From the NCBI RefSeq assembly GCF_014117215.1, contig NZ_JACGXS010000008.1, forward strand, positions 62,001 to 126,000: DNA of 64,000 nt, in the 5' to 3' direction. Under the pieces are notes generated by a model. That model saw only the letters and a list, made by a program, of their open reading frames with translations, did not search any database and was not told the origin of the DNA. The DNA comes from Stenotrophomonas tumulicola (GTDB lineage: Bacteria; Pseudomonadota; Gammaproteobacteria; Xanthomonadales; Xanthomonadaceae). Shown here one piece after another: positions 30,397-42,665 of the stretch. The position numbers and the translations under genes were made by a program. Each line of letters begins with the position of its first letter. Position 1 is the first letter of the stretch.

Positions 30397-32031
30397 TCAG
30401 CCGAGGCTGCGTGCGGTGTTGATGACGTTGATGCCATTGAAACGGGCGGTGGACGAACCGTGCGAAACCGCCGAGACCTGGCCCGGCTGGCCCTTGCCGT
30501 CGAAGAACGAACCGCCGAGGCGGTAGTCGCGCTCGTCGGCCACGGCGCTGCAGGCGTTCCAGAACTCCGGGGTGCGGATCTGGTAGGCGACGTCTTCCAG
30601 CATGCCGGTGATCTTGCCGTTCTTGATTTCGTAGAACAGCTGGCCGCCGAACTGCGCGTTGTAACGCTGCTGGTCGATCGAGAACGAGCCGTCGCCGATG
30701 ATGTAGATGCCGTTCTCCACGTCCTTGATCAGTTCATCGACGCTGAGCGGCTTGCTGCCCGGCGCCATGGATACATTGGCCATGCGCTGGAACTGCACGC
30801 TGGACCAGGAATCGGCATAGCAGCAACCATCGGATTCGGTCTTGCCGAGGATGTGCGCCTGGTCGCGGATGGTCTGGTAGTCCACCAGCTTGCCGTCGCT
30901 GATCAGGTCCCAGCGCTTGCACTTCACGCCTTCGTCGTCGTACGCCACCGCACCCAGGCTTCCCTGCTGCGTCTTGTCGGCGAAGATGTTCACCTGCTCG
31001 CTGCCGTACTGGAAGTGCTGTTCGCGCTTGTCCAGGGTGGCGAAGCTGGTGCCGGCGTAGTTGGCTTCGTAGCCGAGCACGCGGTCCAGTTCCAGCGGAT
31101 GGCCGATCGACTCATGGATGGTCAGCCAGGTGTGCGAGGGGTCGAGCACGAGGTCGTACTTGCCTGGCTTCACCGACGGAGCCTTGAGCTTCTCGCGTGC
31201 CTGCTTCGCCGACGCGATGGCATCTTCCTTCATGTCGTACGAGCTGGAGTAATTGACCACCCCGTTGGGGGTGACGACCTTGCCGGCCGCGCTGCCATCC
31301 AGGTATTCGTAGCCCATGCCCATCGGCGCGGACAGGCCCTCGCGGGTGCGGAACTTGCCGGTGTCCTTGTCGATGGCCGTGATGGTCATCGGCACCCAGA
31401 TGCGGTGTACGTCCTGGTCGATGTAGGAACCATCGGTGGAGGCGAAATACTTTTGTTCGTTGACCAGGAACATCATCGAATTGACGAAGCTGGCGCCGGC
31501 GTTGAGCGCGGCGGCGTTGACGTCCAGCAGCAGGTCGACCTTGTCCTTGATCGGCACTTCCATCGCGTTCTTCTGCAGCGGCGTGCGCCAGCTCACTTCG
31601 CCGACGCCGGGCGTGGCGGCCAGCTGCACCGGCGCGGTCTGGATGCCGGCATTGGCGCGCGCGATGCCGGCGGCCTGCTGCGCTGCCTTGACCACGTCGT
31701 CATTGCCGAGCTGGTTGGTGGCCGCGAAGCCCCAGGCACCGTTGACCAGCACGCGGATGCCCACGCCGGTGGATTCGGTGTTGACCACGTTCTGCACTTT
31801 GTCTTCGCGGGTGATGACGAACTGGCGCAGGTAGCGGCCGATGCGCACGTCGCAGTAGGTGGCGCCGGCACTGCGCGCGGCCTGCAGGGCGACATCGGCC
31901 AGGCGCTTCTTCAGCGCCGGGTCAAGCACGGCCTGCAGCTGTTCGGCCGCGATGGCCTTGCCGAAGAACGAGGGCACCAGCAGGCCACCCGCGGTAAGCC
32001 CGGTCAGGGCGAGGAAGTCACGTCTTTGCAA
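30397..32031 (-). CDS. TldD-like metalloprotease with Tat signal (copy B)
   Basis: A 544-residue protein. It begins with a twin-arginine signal (QRRDFLALTGLTAGGLLVP, cleavage after AIA). The zinc motif HESIGH (about 305-310) followed by PLELDRVLGYEANYAGTSF marks the catalytic TldD type. The start codon is TTG at 32031, seven bases after GGAG, and no ATG or GTG gives a shorter n-region. Tat export means a folded, metal-loaded enzyme acting in the periplasm. It is a close paralogue of the next gene upstream (shared TLDKR, SSVQFQRMANVS and GSFFDGKGQPxQVSAVSHGSS blocks). It lies 21 bases before the TldE-like gene. Confidence 0.88.
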   Translation of the reverse strand: MQRRDFLALTGLTAGGLLVPSFFGKAIAAEQLQAVLDPALKKRLADVALQAARSAGATYCDVRIGRYLRQFVITREDKVQNVVNTESTGVGIRVLVNGAWGFAATNQLGNDDVVKAAQQAAGIARANAGIQTAPVQLAATPGVGEVSWRTPLQKNAMEVPIKDKVDLLLDVNAAALNAGASFVNSMMFLVNEQKYFASTDGSYIDQDVHRIWVPMTITAIDKDTGKFRTREGLSAPMGMGYEYLDGSAAGKVVTPNGVVNYSSSYDMKEDAIASAKQAREKLKAPSVKPGKYDLVLDPSHTWLTIHESIGHPLELDRVLGYEANYAGTSFATLDKREQHFQYGSEQVNIFADKTQQGSLGAVAYDDEGVKCKRWDLISDGKLVDYQTIRDQAHILGKTESDGCCYADSWSSVQFQRMANVSMAPGSKPLSVDELIKDVENGIYIIGDGSFSIDQQRYNAQFGGQLFYEIKNGKITGMLEDVAYQIRTPEFWNACSAVADERDYRLGGSFFDGKGQPGQVSAVSHGSSTARFNGINVINTARSLG

Positions 32032-32064
32032 GGCTGCTCTCCACGTGTGGATGTTGGACAGGAC

Positions 32065-33705
<1,641 letters not shown>

Positions 33706-33821
33706 CCCATGTGCCTGCTGTTGATCCCCCGACTGTCGCCAGCCTCAGGCAATGGCACAAGTGACTGCAGTCATGGTCGCGAAGTGTGCACAATGGCGTT
33801 CTGCCATTTTCGTCACGAACC

Positions 33822-34439
33822 ATGACTGAAAAGCCATTCTCGATTGCCTGTGAGCGCAACCGCATGCCAATCGCCACCGGGCTGGACCGCTGGATGTCGG
33901 ATCGCCGCCACGTGCTGGAGATCGGCAGTGGCACCGGCCAGCATGCGGTGTTCTTCGCTGCGCGCTGGCCGCACCTGCAGTGGCAGGCCAGCGATCATCC
34001 GGACGCACTGGCAGGGATCGATGCATGGCGCACGGAGGCGGCGCTGCCGAACCTGGCCACGCCGTTGGCGTTGCAGGCCGAGCTGCCGCCCTTGCCGGCA
34101 CTCACGCTGCCGCCGGGCTTGCCACGGTTCGATGCCGTATTCAGCGCCAATACGCTGCACATCATGGGCTGGGCCCACGTACAGGCGCTGTTCGCCGGGT
34201 TGCCGGCGGTGATGGAGCCGGGCGCGCTGCTCGCGGTCTATGGGCCATTCAATAATGGCGGGGGCTACACCAGTGACAGCAATGCGCAGTTCGACGCCTG
34301 GCTGAAGGCACGTGATCCGCGTAGCGGCATCCGCGACGTGGAGGCGGTGCAGGCACTGGCGGCCGCACAGGGGTTCATGGCGCTTGGGGACATCGCCATG
34401 CCGGCCAACAACCGCCTGCTGCTGTGGCGGTTGGGGTGA
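33822..34439 (+). CDS. DUF938 SAM-dependent methyltransferase
   Basis: A 205-residue cytoplasmic protein. The SAM-binding motif I VLEIGSGTGQHAVFFA (about 30-45) and the DUF938 blocks SIACERNRMPI at the N-terminus, SANTLHIMGW and GPFNNGGGYTSDSNAQFD are clear. Substrate unknown. The ATG at 33822 begins MTEKPFSIACERN, the conserved start, so the in-frame upstream start at 33786 is not used. It is a single gene divergent from the TldD run and convergent with the ferredoxin oxidoreductase gene. Confidence 0.9.
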   Translation: MTEKPFSIACERNRMPIATGLDRWMSDRRHVLEIGSGTGQHAVFFAARWPHLQWQASDHPDALAGIDAWRTEAALPNLATPLALQAELPPLPALTLPPGLPRFDAVFSANTLHIMGWAHVQALFAGLPAVMEPGALLAVYGPFNNGGGYTSDSNAQFDAWLKARDPRSGIRDVEAVQALAAAQGFMALGDIAMPANNRLLLWRLG

Positions 34440-34527
34440 TCAGGCATCAGGAAAGATGCCCAGCATGCTTATGAACTGCATTCGCCAAAGGCAAATTACT
34501 TGCCTGGACGTTGCCCGCAAAAGCAGT

Positions 34528-34561
34528 CGATCGGTGACACCACGGTTGATGTCACCGATCG
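34528..34561 (-). terminator. Terminator-like hairpin after the indolepyruvate oxidoreductase gene
   Basis: A 12-bp perfect stem (cgatcggtgaca / tgtcaccgatcg) with a 10-base loop begins 6 bases beyond the leftward stop at 34568. On the minus strand it is followed by a short T tract (gcttttgc). It may also end the convergent methyltransferase transcript. Confidence 0.65.
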
Positions 34562-34567
34562 CTCACA

Positions 34568-37500
34568 TCACGCCGCCTGGACGATATGCAGCGCCTTCGG
34601 GTTCCGCCATTGCGCCAGCAGCGCCGCTTCCCGCTCCTTGGCCTTCTCCAGGTGCGCATCCTTGACGTGGCCGAAGCCGCGGATGTGCTCGGGGATGCTG
34701 GCGATCTCCACCGCCAGCGACAGTCGACGGTCATCCAGCCCATCCAGCAGCACCTGCACGGTGGCCTCGTAATCACTGATCAGCTGGCGTTCGCCAACAC
34801 GTTCGGCAGTACGGCCGAAGGGATCCAGGCGGCCGCCGCGCAGGAACTTCAGCTTCGCCAGCACGCCGAACGCCTTCAGCATCCACGGGCCGTATTCCTT
34901 CTTGATCAGCTGGCCCTGCGCGTCCTTCTTCGCAAACAGCGGCGGCGCCAGGTGGAAGCGCAGTTGGTAATCCCCTTCGAACTGCTGCTGCAGCCGCCGC
35001 TGGAAATCGCCGCTGGTGTACAGGCGTGCCACCTCGTACTCATCCTTGTAGGCCATCAGCTTGAACAGGTAGCGGGCCACGGTTTCGGTCAGCGCGGTGG
35101 AGCCGCCGGCCTTGTCCTGTTCGGTCGCGCGCACCTGTTCGACCAGCTTCCGGTAGCGGTCCGCATAGGCTTGGTCCTGGTAGGCGACCAGGAACGTGGC
35201 GCGGCGCGCGATCATCTCGTCCAGCGACCGCGACAGGCGTGCATCGTCCAGCGGAAGGAAGGCCACGTCGTCGCCTTCGCGGCCATGCGCGGGCAGGCCG
35301 CGCAGCTCGCGCTCGTCACCGGTATCGCGTGGTGCGGTGGTGGCGCCCCATTCGTTGCCTTCCCATTCGCCCGGTGGCAGCGCATGCAGTGGGCCGGGCG
35401 TGGCTTCCGAATCGGTGTGGCGGTTGCGTACCAGCCCAGCGGCCTGCTGCACCGCCTGCGGGTCAACGGCGGCCAGGCGGCCCCAGGCAAAGGCCTGTTG
35501 GTTCATGGCGACGGCTGTACCATTGAGCTCGATCGCGCGCATCAGCGCCTCGAATGACAGGGGCACCAGGCCCTGCTGCCAGGCGAAGCCGAGGATGAAG
35601 AGGTTTGCTGCGATGGCATCGCCCAGCAGCGCGGTGGCCAACTGGGTGGCATCGAGCAGCATCGGATCTTCGCCGCCCAGCGCCACCCGCACGCCGGCGA
35701 CGATGTCCGCGGCCGGGAACTGCATGTCCGGCCGCGTGGTGAAGCTGCCCGGCATCGCCTCGTAGGTGTTCAACACCACGTGCGAGCGGCCGGCGCGCAC
35801 CTTGGACAGTGCCCAGTAGTCGTTGACCACCACCATGTCGCAGCCCAGCACCAGGTCGGCCTCACCGGCGGCGATGCGCACCGCATGGATGTCCGCTGGC
35901 GTGCGGGCGATGCGAATATGCGTGGTGACCGCGCCGCCCTTCTGCGCCAGTCCGGTCTGGTCCAGCACGGAGGAACCCTTGCCTTCCAGGTGCCCGGCCA
36001 TGCCCAGCAACGCGCCGATGGTGACCACGCCGGTGCCACCGACGCCGGTGATCAGGATGTTCCAGGGCTGGTCCAGGGTGCCGCGCACGATCGGCGCGGG
36101 CAGGTCGTCCAGCAGCGTGGACGCATCGCGCTTGCTGCCCTTGCGCGGCTTGCCGCCGTGCACGGTGACGAAGCTGGGGCAGAACCCGCTGGTGCAGGAA
36201 TAGTCCTTGTTGCAGTTGGACTGGTCGATGTCGCGCTTGCGCCCGAACTCGGTTTCCTTCGGCAGCACGGACACGCAGAAGCTCTTCTTGCCGCAGTCGC
36301 CGCAGCCTTCGCAGACCAGCGAATTGATCACCACCCGCTTGGCCGGGTCTTCCAGCTTGCCGCGCTTGCGACGTCGGCGCTTCTCGGTGGCGCAGGTCTG
36401 TTCGTAGATCAGGATCGAAACACCCTTCACTTCGCGCAGGCGCTTCTGCACCGCATCCAGCTCGCTGCGGTCGTGGAATTCCACGTCGCTGGGGAAATGC
36501 TCGCGCTGGCGCGTCCACTTGGCGATGTTGTCCGACAACACCATGATGGTGTGGATGCCCTCGGCGCGCATCTGCTTTGCGATGTCCGGCACGCTCAGCG
36601 GGCCGTCCACCGGCTGGCCGCCGGTCATCGCCACTGCATCGTTGTAGAGGATCTTGTAGGTGATGTTGACGCCGGCCGCGATCGCCTGGCGGATCGCCAG
36701 TGAACCGCTGTGGAAATAGGTGCCGTCGCCCAGGTTCTGGAACACGTGCTGGGTATCGGTGAACGCGGCCTGCCCGGCCCACGTCACGCCTTCGCCACCC
36801 ATGTGGGTGAAGGTGTCGGTGCTGCGGTCCATCCAGGTCACCATGTAATGGCAACCGATGCCGGCCAGCGCTCGCGAACCTTCCGGCACGGTGGTGGAGG
36901 TGTTGTGCGGGCAGCCGGAGCAGTAGTGCGGTACGCGCGGGAAGCTGGCGCGTGGCAACGCAAGCTCGGCTTCCTTTTCCTGCATCCACCGTAGGCGCTG
37001 CTCGATGGACTCGTTGTTGAAGAACTTCTGGATGCGGCGACCGATCACCCCGGCGATGGTGGCCGGGGTCAGTTCGCCGGTGGACGGCAGGATCCACTCG
37101 CCGGCCTCGTCGTACTTGCCGACGATGGAGGGGCGCGGGCCCCAGCTGGCCGGCCAGTTGAAGAACTGCTCCTTCATCTGGCGCTCGATGAAGGCGCGCT
37201 TCTCCTCCACCACGATGATGTCTTCCAGGCCCTGCGCGAAGCGCGCGATGCCTTCCGGCTCCAGCGGCCAGGTCATGCCGACCTTGTACACGCGGATGCC
37301 GATGTCGGCGCAGGCCTGTTCATCCAGGCCCAGGTATTCCAGCGCCTGCAGCACGTCCAGATAGCTCTTGCCGGTGGTGACGATGCCCAGCCGTGCACGC
37401 GGCGCGTCCATCACCACCTTGTCGATGCCGTTGGCACGCGCGAAGGCCTGCGCGGCCTTCACCGCATAGCGGTGCAGGCGCATCTCCTGGTCCAGCGGCG

Positions 37501-38263
37501 GGTCGGGCCAGCGGATGTTGAGGCCGCCGGCCGGCATCTCGAAATCCTCCGGCAGCACGATCCGCCGTGCCAGCGGGTCGATGTCCACCGAGGCCGACGA
37601 CTCCACGGTCTCGGCGATGGTCTTGAAGCCGACCCAGCGCCCGGTGTAACGGCTCATCGCCCAGCCAAGCAGGCCCATGTCGAGGATGTCCTGCACGCCG
37701 GCGGGGTTCAGCACCGGCATCATCGCGCTGACGAATTCGTCTTCGCTGCCATGCGGCAGCGTGGAACTGCGGCACGCATGGTCATCGGCCGCCAGGGCCA
37801 GCACGCCGCCCAGGCGCGAGGTGCCGGCAGCGTTGGCGTGCTTGAACACATCACCACAGCGGTCCACGCCCGGGCCCTTGCCGTACCACATGCCGAACAC
37901 GCCCTGCACGTTGGCGCCGGGGAACAGGTTGGTCTGCTGCGTGCCCCAGACCATGGTCGCGCCGAGGTCCTCGTTGAGGCCCGGGGTGAACTTCACCTTT
38001 GCCGCTTCCAGGTGCTGCCGTGCACGCCACAGTTCCAGGTCGAAGCCGCCGAGCGGGCTGCCGCGATAGCCACTGATGAAGCCGGCACTGTCGATGCCCT
38101 CGGCGGTGTCGCGCAGCCGCTGCATCAGCGGCAGCCGGACCAGCGCCTGGACGCCGCTCAGGTAGATCCGTCCCGCCCCACGCGTATATCTATGGTCGAG
38201 CGTGTAATCACGGTCGAGCAGGTCGGCGGAGGCGGGAGAAGTGAGCTGCGCGGTACTGGTCAT
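34568..38263 (-). CDS. Indolepyruvate ferredoxin oxidoreductase family protein (fused subunits)
   Basis: A 1231-residue single-chain 2-oxoacid:ferredoxin oxidoreductase, typical of proteobacteria where the IorA- and IorB-like parts are fused. It has an N-terminal pyrimidine-binding region (SGYRGSPLGGFD), the TPP domain with CSGCPHN near 447 and GGEGVTWAGQA, and a cysteine region near 650-690 (CEGCGDCGKKSFC) for iron-sulfur binding. A gamma domain follows (VGGTGVVTIGALLGMAG near 737, LAQKGGAV). It oxidatively decarboxylates aryl or branched 2-oxoacids from amino acid breakdown. It stands alone, with a hairpin just past its stop. Confidence 0.92.
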   Translation of the reverse strand: MTSTAQLTSPASADLLDRDYTLDHRYTRGAGRIYLSGVQALVRLPLMQRLRDTAEGIDSAGFISGYRGSPLGGFDLELWRARQHLEAAKVKFTPGLNEDLGATMVWGTQQTNLFPGANVQGVFGMWYGKGPGVDRCGDVFKHANAAGTSRLGGVLALAADDHACRSSTLPHGSEDEFVSAMMPVLNPAGVQDILDMGLLGWAMSRYTGRWVGFKTIAETVESSASVDIDPLARRIVLPEDFEMPAGGLNIRWPDPPLDQEMRLHRYAVKAAQAFARANGIDKVVMDAPRARLGIVTTGKSYLDVLQALEYLGLDEQACADIGIRVYKVGMTWPLEPEGIARFAQGLEDIIVVEEKRAFIERQMKEQFFNWPASWGPRPSIVGKYDEAGEWILPSTGELTPATIAGVIGRRIQKFFNNESIEQRLRWMQEKEAELALPRASFPRVPHYCSGCPHNTSTTVPEGSRALAGIGCHYMVTWMDRSTDTFTHMGGEGVTWAGQAAFTDTQHVFQNLGDGTYFHSGSLAIRQAIAAGVNITYKILYNDAVAMTGGQPVDGPLSVPDIAKQMRAEGIHTIMVLSDNIAKWTRQREHFPSDVEFHDRSELDAVQKRLREVKGVSILIYEQTCATEKRRRRKRGKLEDPAKRVVINSLVCEGCGDCGKKSFCVSVLPKETEFGRKRDIDQSNCNKDYSCTSGFCPSFVTVHGGKPRKGSKRDASTLLDDLPAPIVRGTLDQPWNILITGVGGTGVVTIGALLGMAGHLEGKGSSVLDQTGLAQKGGAVTTHIRIARTPADIHAVRIAAGEADLVLGCDMVVVNDYWALSKVRAGRSHVVLNTYEAMPGSFTTRPDMQFPAADIVAGVRVALGGEDPMLLDATQLATALLGDAIAANLFILGFAWQQGLVPLSFEALMRAIELNGTAVAMNQQAFAWGRLAAVDPQAVQQAAGLVRNRHTDSEATPGPLHALPPGEWEGNEWGATTAPRDTGDERELRGLPAHGREGDDVAFLPLDDARLSRSLDEMIARRATFLVAYQDQAYADRYRKLVEQVRATEQDKAGGSTALTETVARYLFKLMAYKDEYEVARLYTSGDFQRRLQQQFEGDYQLRFHLAPPLFAKKDAQGQLIKKEYGPWMLKAFGVLAKLKFLRGGRLDPFGRTAERVGERQLISDYEATVQVLLDGLDDRRLSLAVEIASIPEHIRGFGHVKDAHLEKAKEREAALLAQWRNPKALHIVQAA

Positions 38264-38451
38264 GGCTGGCCTGGTCTGGGTCGGCTGGCATCGGTCGCGT
38301 CACCGCGGTCCGGAGGGCGCGGATTGTAACAGTGACGCTGTCGGCACCCTGTCCGCACGGCCGGCATCCGCAGCAGGCACTCGCATCCGGGGCCAAGGTG
38401 CGGTTAGGATCGGGGAGTGGGAGGTTGTTGTTGCAACCTGGGGAAAACTCG

Positions 38452-39087
38452 ATGTCATACGCAAGACAATTCCTGGCCGGCGTGCTGCTGGCCTCGGGGG
38501 CGGCTGCTGCATGGGCCGCACCGTCATTGCCTGCGCCGCAGGAGTTCTATTTCGATGCCGATGCGGCGGCCGCGCCGATCACCGTCGTCCGGGCCGAGGG
38601 CGACGAGCTGGTCAGCCAGCTGCTGCGCCAGCGCGAACGCGGACGCAAGGTACTGGAAGCCACGGTGCAGCTTGCCGGCGTGGCCATCGCCCAGGGCCGC
38701 CCTGAGCTGGGCCAGCAGCTGTATACCGAAGCGCTGAAGGCGACCACGGCGAACTCGCCTTCGGGCCGCATCGTGCGCTGGAACCATGGCTGGGACCTGT
38801 TCCGGCAGGGCCAGGTCGAAGCTGCACTCGAGCAGTGGCAGGCCGCCGCCGGTGCGTTGCGCGGCAATCCTTCCTGGGTCCCGCCGACCTACGCGCTCGC
38901 CCTATGGCAGCTGGGTCAGAAGGAAGAGGCGGTGAAGTGGTATGCCGCCGCGGTACGCACCGAACCGGGGCAATGGAGCAGCGCTGGCAATTATCCGGCC
39001 CTGTTGCCTTCCTGGCGCGACAGCGAACGCGAAACCCTGGCGCAGGTACAGCAGGCCTGGGCTGCACAGCCACCGGCGTGGCCCTGA
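38452..39087 (+). CDS. Periplasmic TPR-like protein
   Basis: A 211-residue protein. Its signal peptide ends in AWA-AP. The mature part is helical with TPR-like repeats (LGQQLYTEALKATTANSP, GWDLFRQGQVEAALEQWQAA, ALWQLGQKEEAVKWYAAAV). Function not recognised. The ATG at 38452 gives the signal peptide. The last 24 codons lie in the first copy of a 126-bp tandem duplication, so the sequence coding for the C-terminus is repeated downstream. Confidence 0.75.
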   Translation: MSYARQFLAGVLLASGAAAAWAAPSLPAPQEFYFDADAAAAPITVVRAEGDELVSQLLRQRERGRKVLEATVQLAGVAIAQGRPELGQQLYTEALKATTANSPSGRIVRWNHGWDLFRQGQVEAALEQWQAAAGALRGNPSWVPPTYALALWQLGQKEEAVKWYAAAVRTEPGQWSSAGNYPALLPSWRDSERETLAQVQQAWAAQPPAWP

Positions 39088-39266
39088 CGGTCGTCGCTGG
39101 CGAGGACTGAACGCAGCGGGGCGCGGCCCCGCTCTACCGGGCGCGACAGCGAACGCGAAACCCTGGCGCAGGTACAGCAGGCCTGGGCGGCACAGCCACC
39201 GGCGTGGCCCTGACGGTCGCCGCTGGCGAGGACTGAACGCAGCGGGGCGCGGCCCCGCTCTACCGG
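39015..39266. repeat. 126-bp direct tandem duplication (two copies)
   Basis: 39015-39140 and 39141-39266 are identical except for two bases (t/g near 39062/39188 and t/c near 39094/39220). Each copy holds the last 24 codons of the TPR gene, its TGA, and a palindrome gagcggggcgcggccccgctctaccgg split as gcgcggccccgctctaccgg plus its left arm. The near identity shows a recent event. Confidence 0.95.
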
Positions 39267-39268
39267 CC

Positions 39269-40753
39269 TCAATCGTCGGCATTGACCGTGCGGGGGGCTG
39301 CCCATTCGCGCAGCGCCTGCACCTGTTCGGCCATCAGCACCGACAATGGCCGGCTGCCGCGGATCTCGCCCATCAGTACCTCGGTATCCAGCGGCCGCTG
39401 TTCGGCGTGGGCTGCATACAGGCCTGAAACGATGGCCTGTTCGATCTCCGCGCCGGAGAATCCGTCCGCGGCCGCTGCCAGCGCCGGCAGCGCGAAGTCA
39501 TCAGCATTGAGCTGGCGCCGCGCCAGATGCAGGCGCAGCAGTTCCACGCGCACGTCGGGGCTTGGCAGGTCGACGAAGAAGATCTCGTCGAAGCGGCCTT
39601 TGCGCAGCAGCTCGGCCGGCAGCTCGTGCACCTGGTTGGCCGTGGCGACGATGAACACCGGCGCACGGCGCTCGGCCATCCAGGTCAGCAGGTAGCCGAG
39701 CACGCGGCGCGACACGCCGCCATCCTCGCTGCCGGTGGCCAGGCCCTTTTCGATCTCGTCCATCCACAGCACGCACGGCGCCAGCTGCTCGGCCGAGGCC
39801 AGTGCCTGGCGCAGGTTGGCCTCGGTCTCGCCGTGGTACTTGTTGTACAGCGCGCCCACGTCCAGGCGCAGCAGCGGCACGCCGAAGCCCGCAGCGGTCG
39901 CCTTGGCCAGCATCGATTTTCCGCAGCCCTGCACGCCCAGCAACAGCATGCCGCGTGGTGGATCCAGCCCGGCAGGTGCCGAGCCGGCGATGAAGGCCAC
40001 CCGGCGCTGGTTGATCCAGCGCTTCAGCCGGTTGGCACCGGCTACGTCGCCGAAGCGCGCGCTGTCATGTTCGAAGAACAGGTGGCCGCTGCGGTTGAGC
40101 AGCTCGAACTTCAGCCGCGCCAGCTGCGGCAGGTCGTCGTCGCGCAGCGCGCCATCGGCATAGATCAGCTGCCGCGCGATGCGCCGCGCATCCACCAGGC
40201 TCAGGCCCTGCAGGTTCTTCAGGATCTTCTTGACCGCCTCGCTGTCCACTTCCACCCGGCGCCCGCCGTGTTCGCGTGCATAGGCATCGGCTTCTTCGCG
40301 CAGCATCTTCAGCAGGGCATTGGCGTCGGGCAGGCGCGGGTTGAAGCGCACCGCCAGGGCTTCCAGCTCGGCTGGCAGTTCAACCTTGGCACCGATCAGC
40401 ACCAGCACGTGCGGTTCGCTGTGGCGGCGCTGGATCAGGTCACGCAGGGCGCGCTGGTGGCTGGCATAGCCCAGGTAGGGGTGGAAATCGAGCAGCAGGT
40501 ACACGCCGCGCTGGTCGGCCTGGCGGATCATCTGCAGCGCCGCGCTGGCGTCGGGCGGGCCGACCGGCTCGTCCTCGCGCTCCAGGTCGATGCGGCGCAG
40601 GCCCTCGGTGATCGACCAGCGGTGCAGGGCCCGCCAGACATGCATCAGTGTCTGCCGGAACAGCTCGACGATGCGACCCTCGTCCTGGGTCTCGACCACG
40701 ATCAACGGCGTATTGGCGCGGATCAACGCGCTGAGGTCCTGCAGTTCGCTCAT
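39269..40753 (-). CDS. AAA-family ATPase (Ycf46-like)
   Basis: A 494-residue cytoplasmic protein. Residues 1-230 form an N-terminal domain resembling those of Ycf46/YjoB-like ATPases. The AAA module has [13 protein letters not shown] (about 273-285), Walker [11 protein letters not shown] (about 325-334), sensor 1 VATANQ, and [14 protein letters not shown]. The final helical lid is present. The ATG at 40753 matches the conserved start [22 protein letters not shown]. It is divergent from the ParA-like gene with 125 bases between. Function in bacteria is unclear. It is likely a remodelling ATPase. Confidence 0.87.
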   Translation of the reverse strand: MSELQDLSALIRANTPLIVVETQDEGRIVELFRQTLMHVWRALHRWSITEGLRRIDLEREDEPVGPPDASAALQMIRQADQRGVYLLLDFHPYLGYASHQRALRDLIQRRHSEPHVLVLIGAKVELPAELEALAVRFNPRLPDANALLKMLREEADAYAREHGGRRVEVDSEAVKKILKNLQGLSLVDARRIARQLIYADGALRDDDLPQLARLKFELLNRSGHLFFEHDSARFGDVAGANRLKRWINQRRVAFIAGSAPAGLDPPRGMLLLGVQGCGKSMLAKATAAGFGVPLLRLDVGALYNKYHGETEANLRQALASAEQLAPCVLWMDEIEKGLATGSEDGGVSRRVLGYLLTWMAERRAPVFIVATANQVHELPAELLRKGRFDEIFFVDLPSPDVRVELLRLHLARRQLNADDFALPALAAAADGFSGAEIEQAIVSGLYAAHAEQRPLDTEVLMGEIRGSRPLSVLMAEQVQALREWAAPRTVNADD

Positions 40754-40785
40754 GCCGGTTCGGTCCTTCGGAGACGCCACGATAG

Positions 40786-41511
<726 letters not shown>

Positions 41512-41545
41512 ACCGCCATGACCCCTCATCCTATGGAAGACACCG

Positions 41546-42022
41546 ATGCGTGAACTGATCCTGCTGCGCCATGCCCATGCCGAGCCCGCCGGTACCGGGC
41601 AGGCCGATCTCGACCGGCCGTTGTCGGCGGTGGGGCTTGCCGAAGCCGAGGCGGCCGGCAAGTGGCTGAAGGACAACAACCTGCAGCCGGACTGCGTGTT
41701 GTGTTCGCCGGCGCGGCGCACCCGCGAGACGCTGGAGGCGGTGGTCGGCATCACCGGCTTCTTCGAACACCGGCTGGAGGACGGCATCTATGACGCCACC
41801 CCGGGTACCCTTGCCGGCCTGGTCGATGACCGCAAGGACATCGAGCGGCTGATGATCGTGGGGCACAACCCCGGCCTGGAACGCCTGGTCGCGCTGTTGA
41901 ACACCGGCGAAAGCAGCGACTACCGCGGCATGCCACCGGCCGGTATCGCGGTGCTGCAGTTCGCCAAGGATGCACCGATCGAGCCCGGCCGCGCCGCGCT
42001 CACCCAGTTCTGGTGGCCGTGA
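41546..42022 (+). CDS. sixA: SixA-type phosphohistidine phosphatase
   Basis: A 158-residue histidine phosphatase: catalytic LLRHAHAE (6-13), second histidine in VGHNPG and CSPARRTRETLEAV. SixA removes phosphate from histidine of HPt domains and of the nitrogen PTS protein. It lies 34 bases after the parA-like gene and 4 bases before the yceI-like gene. The window also encodes a hybrid kinase with HPt domain (3208), though no direct link is shown. Confidence 0.9.
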   Translation: MRELILLRHAHAEPAGTGQADLDRPLSAVGLAEAEAAGKWLKDNNLQPDCVLCSPARRTRETLEAVVGITGFFEHRLEDGIYDATPGTLAGLVDDRKDIERLMIVGHNPGLERLVALLNTGESSDYRGMPPAGIAVLQFAKDAPIEPGRAALTQFWWP

Positions 42023-42026
42023 TCCA

Positions 42027-42665
42027 ATGAGCCGGGCGTGGTGTGGGGGGCTGCTGCTCGCATTGACAGGCCTGCCGGCCGGACTGGCCGCGCAGGCGAT
42101 GCTGGCGCCGCCAGGCGTCCCACCGCCGGCTGCCCTGCCAACGGTCCAGGTAGTCCAGCACGCTCCGTTGCTGCTGGACAAGCACCAGTCGCGGCTGGGG
42201 TTCGAGGTGCGTACCCGGCTGGGACAGCGCATCGAAGGCAACTTCCCGCAGTTCGAAGGACGCATCGAAATCCTCTCCGATGGCCGCCACCAGGTCCATC
42301 TGAAGATGTATACCCGTTCAGTGGAGATCCCCGGGAAACCGCGCTATACCAGCTGGATGCGCGGGGAGGACTTCTTTGACGCAGGGCGGTATCCGGTGGT
42401 GGAGTTCGATTCACTGCCCTACCCGCCGCAGCAGGTGGAGCAGGGCGGAAGCATCGAGGGCCGGCTGGTGCTGCGCGGCATCAGCCACCCGGAGACGCTC
42501 AAGGTGGAGAAGGCAGATTGCGCCAGACCCGGCTATGATTGCGACGTCGTCAGCCGTGGAACCGTCCTGCGGGGCAGGTATGGCATGGACAACTGGCAAC
42601 TTGCCCTGAGTGATCGAGTGACTTTTGTATTGCGTGCGCGCCTGAGCGAGGCGCCGAAACCGTGA
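42027..42665 (+). CDS. YceI-family periplasmic protein
   Basis: A 212-residue protein. A signal peptide (LLLALTGLPAGLAAQA) and a Pro/Ala linker are followed by the YceI lipocalin-like beta-barrel: LDKHQSRLGFEVRTRLGQRIEGNFPQFEGRIEI, GEDFFDAGRYPVVEFDS and LVLRGISHPETL. YceI proteins bind isoprenoid-type lipids in the periplasm. The start lies 4 bases after sixA. Its TGA overlaps the GTG start of the next gene. Confidence 0.9.
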   Translation: MSRAWCGGLLLALTGLPAGLAAQAMLAPPGVPPPAALPTVQVVQHAPLLLDKHQSRLGFEVRTRLGQRIEGNFPQFEGRIEILSDGRHQVHLKMYTRSVEIPGKPRYTSWMRGEDFFDAGRYPVVEFDSLPYPPQQVEQGGSIEGRLVLRGISHPETLKVEKADCARPGYDCDVVSRGTVLRGRYGMDNWQLALSDRVTFVLRARLSEAPKP

